From JBKHHU01 sp046539045 (GTDB lineage Bacteria > Planctomycetota > Phycisphaerae > SM23-33), in the NCBI GenBank assembly GCA_046539045.1, contig JBKHHU010000028.1, forward strand, positions 1-24,286: a stretch of DNA of 24,286 nt. Reading direction: 5' to 3'. A program made the translations under genes and the position numbers. The notes under the pieces were generated by a model, which saw nothing but the letters and a program-made list of their open reading frames with translations, was not told where the DNA came from and searched no databases. This document shows positions 22,041 to 24,286 of this stretch, one piece after another. The stretch's first letter is position 1. Every line of letters begins with the position of its first letter.

Positions 22041-23792
22041 ATGTCCGACGCCAGACAACGCTGGGTAGACGACCTGATGGGGAAGATGAACATCGAGCAG
22101 AAGGTGGGGCAGTTGCTCGTGTTCGGGTTCGCCGGGACGCAGATTACGCCCGACCAGGTGGAGCTCATCCGCAAGTATCACATCGGCGGGCTGCGAGTGA
22201 GCCTCGGCTTCCGCACGATGAACCTGTTCAACGACGTCAAGCCGGGCACCGAACCGCAGGAATGGACGCTCCGCTCGCTGCACCTGCCCGAAGGCCCCAA
22301 CCGCGACTTCATCGGCCAGGCACCGACCATCAATGTCACCGCGAATGAATACGCGGGCATCCTGAACGAACTCCGCGACCACGCGCTGGACCGCGAGGGC
22401 AGCATCCCGCTGCATTTCACGATCGACCAGGAGGGTTCCGGCTCGGACGACCTGTTGTGTCGGACTCGCCTGTTCTGTCACCCGATGGGTTTCACCGCCG
22501 GCGGGGAGCCGGAGCTGGCTTACAAGGTCGCCAAGGCGATCGGCATGCAGGCCCGGGCCGTCGGCGCGAACATGATCCACTCGCCGGTGCTGGACGTGAA
22601 CACCAATCCGAAGAACCCGGAAATCGGCACCCGCGCCTACAGCGACAACCCGGACGATGTCATCGAGTACGCCACCCAGAGCGTCCGCGGGTTCAACGAG
22701 ATCGGCATGATCTCCACCGGCAAGCACTTCCCCGGCCGAGGCGAATCCATGGCCGACGCCCACTGGGGTCTGCCGACGGTGGATCTTGATCTGGAAACGC
22801 TGGAAGCCCAGCACATCGCCCCGTACCGCAAACTCATTGCGGCCGGAATGCCCGCGATCATGATGGCGCACAGCCTCTACCCGGCGCTCGGCGTGACCGA
22901 AGAACCCAGCAGTTGCAGCCGCAAACTCATCACCGAGTACCTCCGCGGCCAGTTGGGCTTCGAAGGCGTCATCACCACCGACAACATGATGATGGGCGGC
23001 CTGTTGCAGAAGTACGAGCTGCGGGAAGCGATTCTCAAGACCCTCCAGGCAGGGTGCGACCTGGTCCTGCTGCGAGACGAGAGCCCGATCCGTCAGAAAA
23101 TCTGCACCATGCTCGTCCAGGCCGTCAAGGACGGCTCGCTACCCGAAGCGGAAGTCGACGAGAAGATCAAGCGGATCCTCGGCATGCGGTGGGACATGGG
23201 CCTGGCCGGGAACGGTGGCAAGGTCGACGCGTCCAAGGCCCACGAGCCGACCGAAGACGCTTTCGTCAACGACGTCTGCCGCGAAGCTGCTGCCAAGTCC
23301 ACGCTCCTGCTGCGGGACGAAGCCGAATCGCTCCCGCTCGATCCGGCAAAGAAGGTCCTGCTGGTCGAGCAGGTGTTCCCGACGCATTTCCGCGAGTGCG
23401 ACCACTATTGCCATCCGGGCATGCTCTGGGAAGAGATGCTCAAAATGTCGCCCAACGTCGGATCCGTCGAGATCAGGAACGTCCCCGACGAAGCCGACCG
23501 CCAGCGCGTCATCCGCCGCCTGAAAGACGACGAGTACGATATCATCGTCACGACCAACTACTACTATCACAAGGCCGCTGCGGCGATCACGGACCTGGTT
23601 CACGAGATGCAGAAGACCGGCAAACCCGTCGTGGCGATCACCAACACCCCGTACGAGTTCGCGGCCCCGCCGGAACTGCCCACCGTGATCACCAGCTTCA
23701 ACCCCGGCGGAAGACAATGCCTCCGCGCGGTAGCCGAGATCCTCTACGGCAAGCTCCAGCCGACCGCGAAATGCCCGGTGAAGTTGGGTTAA
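22041..23792 (+). CDS. Glycoside hydrolase family 3 (beta-N-acetylhexosaminidase/NagZ-like)
   Basis: A 583-residue GH3 enzyme without signal peptide. MNIEQKVGQLLVFGFAG and DQVELIRKYHIGGL are the NagZ-type opening. Residues 126-133 (FTIDQEGS) match the D-E-G motif. KHFPGRG (228-233) and ADAH (D239, H241) correspond to the NagZ KHFPGHG...DSH loop that supplies the acid/base His; Arg replaces the usual His in the first part. VITTDNMMM (D314) is the candidate nucleophile. A C-terminal domain from about 400 resembles GH3 C-terminal Rossmann-like parts. NagZ itself is single-domain, so this is the two-domain type. Cell-wall recycling or use of GlcNAc glycans is the likely job. The ATG has GGGAG upstream, and TACAAT at 21977-21982 is a possible -10. 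Confidence 0.9.
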   Translation: MSDARQRWVDDLMGKMNIEQKVGQLLVFGFAGTQITPDQVELIRKYHIGGLRVSLGFRTMNLFNDVKPGTEPQEWTLRSLHLPEGPNRDFIGQAPTINVTANEYAGILNELRDHALDREGSIPLHFTIDQEGSGSDDLLCRTRLFCHPMGFTAGGEPELAYKVAKAIGMQARAVGANMIHSPVLDVNTNPKNPEIGTRAYSDNPDDVIEYATQSVRGFNEIGMISTGKHFPGRGESMADAHWGLPTVDLDLETLEAQHIAPYRKLIAAGMPAIMMAHSLYPALGVTEEPSSCSRKLITEYLRGQLGFEGVITTDNMMMGGLLQKYELREAILKTLQAGCDLVLLRDESPIRQKICTMLVQAVKDGSLPEAEVDEKIKRILGMRWDMGLAGNGGKVDASKAHEPTEDAFVNDVCREAAAKSTLLLRDEAESLPLDPAKKVLLVEQVFPTHFRECDHYCHPGMLWEEMLKMSPNVGSVEIRNVPDEADRQRVIRRLKDDEYDIIVTTNYYYHKAAAAITDLVHEMQKTGKPVVAITNTPYEFAAPPELPTVITSFNPGGRQCLRAVAEILYGKLQPTAKCPVKLG

Positions 23793-23832
23793 ATCGCTAC
23801 GAACCGGAGGCACTCGACGGGCGGTTTATTCA

Positions 23833-24137
23833 CTTTAATGGGTTGGCGGGTCTCCCGACCCGCCAACGGGTTCCGGGGCCCCACGCAGCATCGGGGGCGG
23901 GTCTCGGCCTTTGCAACTGTCGCTTGGCCGTTCCCTCATTCGGACCGGTTACCGGTGGTGGGTCAGGAGACCCACCACCCGGGGACCTGCTCTCTTTAAC
24001 GGGTTGGCCTCCGGCAGGCAAGCCCGACCCGCCAACGGGGCAGAATCGTCGGCAATGTGCACCGTGTACTACGTGGTGGGTCAGGAGCCCCACCACGCGG
24101 GGGACCATAGAAAATGGCGGGTCGAGAGACCCGCCAT
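23833..24137. repeat. Tandem composite of five GGYGGGTC hairpins
   Basis: Five hairpins, in order: 23843-23866 (TTGGCGGGTC arms, 10 bp), 23954-23979 (GGTGGTGGGTC arms, 11 bp), a degenerate one at about 24004-24036, 24073-24096 (GTGGTGGG arms, 8 bp) and 24114-24137 (ATGGCGGGTC arms, 10 bp). C-type and T-type stems alternate, and both arms change together. CTTTAAYGGGTTGGC starts and GGGGACC ends two composite units (23833-23987 and 23994-24106), so a duplication is evident. It fills the convergent gap between the GH3 and purF genes; no other gene is in 23793-24169. Confidence 0.8.
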
Positions 24138-24169
24138 TCGAAGACTACCATCCGTGTGCTTTGGGCGTC

Positions 24170-24286
24170 CTACGCCTGTTCGGCTACCGCTTCTTTCTTT
24201 GAGGTGCAACCGCTGCCGCAGCTCTCGCAGCCGTCCCAGCAGTAGGTGCAGAGCTTTTCCTTCGGCAGGCCGATCGCTTCGACCAG
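24170..24286 (-). CDS. purF: Amidophosphoribosyltransferase C-terminus (partial)
   Basis: Only the last 38 residues are in the window. LVEAIGLPKEKLCTYCWDG (19 residues) matches the C-terminal end of PurF, the first enzyme of purine synthesis, in which the CxxC near the end belongs to the iron-sulfur-type enzymes such as that of Bacillus subtilis (C437/C440). After it comes CESCGSGC and a tail of Lys, Glu and Ala. The stop codon is at 24170. Nearby purD supports the call, but the short length keeps it below certain. Confidence 0.7.
   Translation of the reverse strand: MVEAIGLPKEKLCTYCWDGCESCGSGCTSKKEAVAEQA

Noticed and set aside
23833..24137. CRISPR array
   Set aside because: The repeated elements are palindromes of two types with irregular spacing and homologous spacers; no cas gene is present.
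22913..24202. Plus-strand frame of about 430 codons through the 3' end of the GH3 gene
   Set aside because: It is an out-of-frame shadow of GH3 that continues into the hairpin repeats; very Arg- and Pro-rich with no domain.

Overview
The window is about 24 kb of GC-rich, gene-dense chromosomal DNA that looks like a member of the Planctomycetota, probably class Phycisphaerae. This is inferred from the gene set: two Cys-type sulfatases, a PEP-CTERM protein, a type II secretion/type IV pilus ATPase of reduced length, a class III-signal pseudopilin, LemA, a XylR-like AraC regulator, and intergenic spaces full of short GC-rich palindromes. No rRNA, tRNA, CRISPR array, transposase, integrase or phage gene was seen, so this is ordinary chromosome rather than a mobile island.

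Layout. 1-854 (-) is the N-terminal part of a sulfatase, divergent from lemA (1239-1772) and a small membrane protein (1848-2090). A second, complete sulfatase follows (2231-3721), then a membrane-anchored protein with a possible HAD-like domain (3810-4649) and a peptidoglycan amidase lipoprotein (4674-5351). The 390-nt gap before the serine acetyltransferase gene (5742-6674) holds what I consider the most interesting signal: on the minus strand, four consecutive hairpins ending in a U-tailed terminator, three of them with C/U-rich, anti-Shine-Dalgarno-like loops. This is a candidate trans-acting small RNA. A repeat-rich convergent gap follows, then a PEP-CTERM protein (7421-8197, -) divergent from an AraC/XylR-type regulator (8392-9549) with interlocked promoter-like elements, and an unrecognised protein (9718-10464). 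After another repeat-rich gap comes a pseudopilin (11236-12000, -) that may be translated from a leaderless mRNA. It is divergent from a coupled pair encoding a membrane/helical-repeat protein and an M42 peptidase (12125-14370). A tandem repeat array separates these from a minus-strand pair encoding a STAS protein and a GspE/PilB-type ATPase (14800-16388).

The right third is dominated by nucleotide synthesis: purD (16619-17896, +), the pyrR-pyrB-pyrC operon (18027-20807, -) and the C-terminus of a PurF-like amidophosphoribosyltransferase at the right edge (24170-24286, -). Between them lie a secreted protein with an ExbD/TolR-like C-terminal domain (20988-21881) and a family 3 glycoside hydrolase (22041-23792).

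How the parts fit. PyrR is a UMP-responsive regulator/uracil phosphoribosyltransferase of the pyrimidine pathway, with PyrB and PyrC in a tightly overlapping operon. PurD and PurF catalyse steps 2 and 1 of purine synthesis. The amidase and the GH3 enzyme are candidates for cell-wall or glycan turnover, and the sulfatases for use of sulfated polysaccharides. A genome-organisation pattern stands out: all five convergent gene pairs carry palindromic or dispersed repeats in the gap, whereas the divergent promoter regions carry none of the palindromes.
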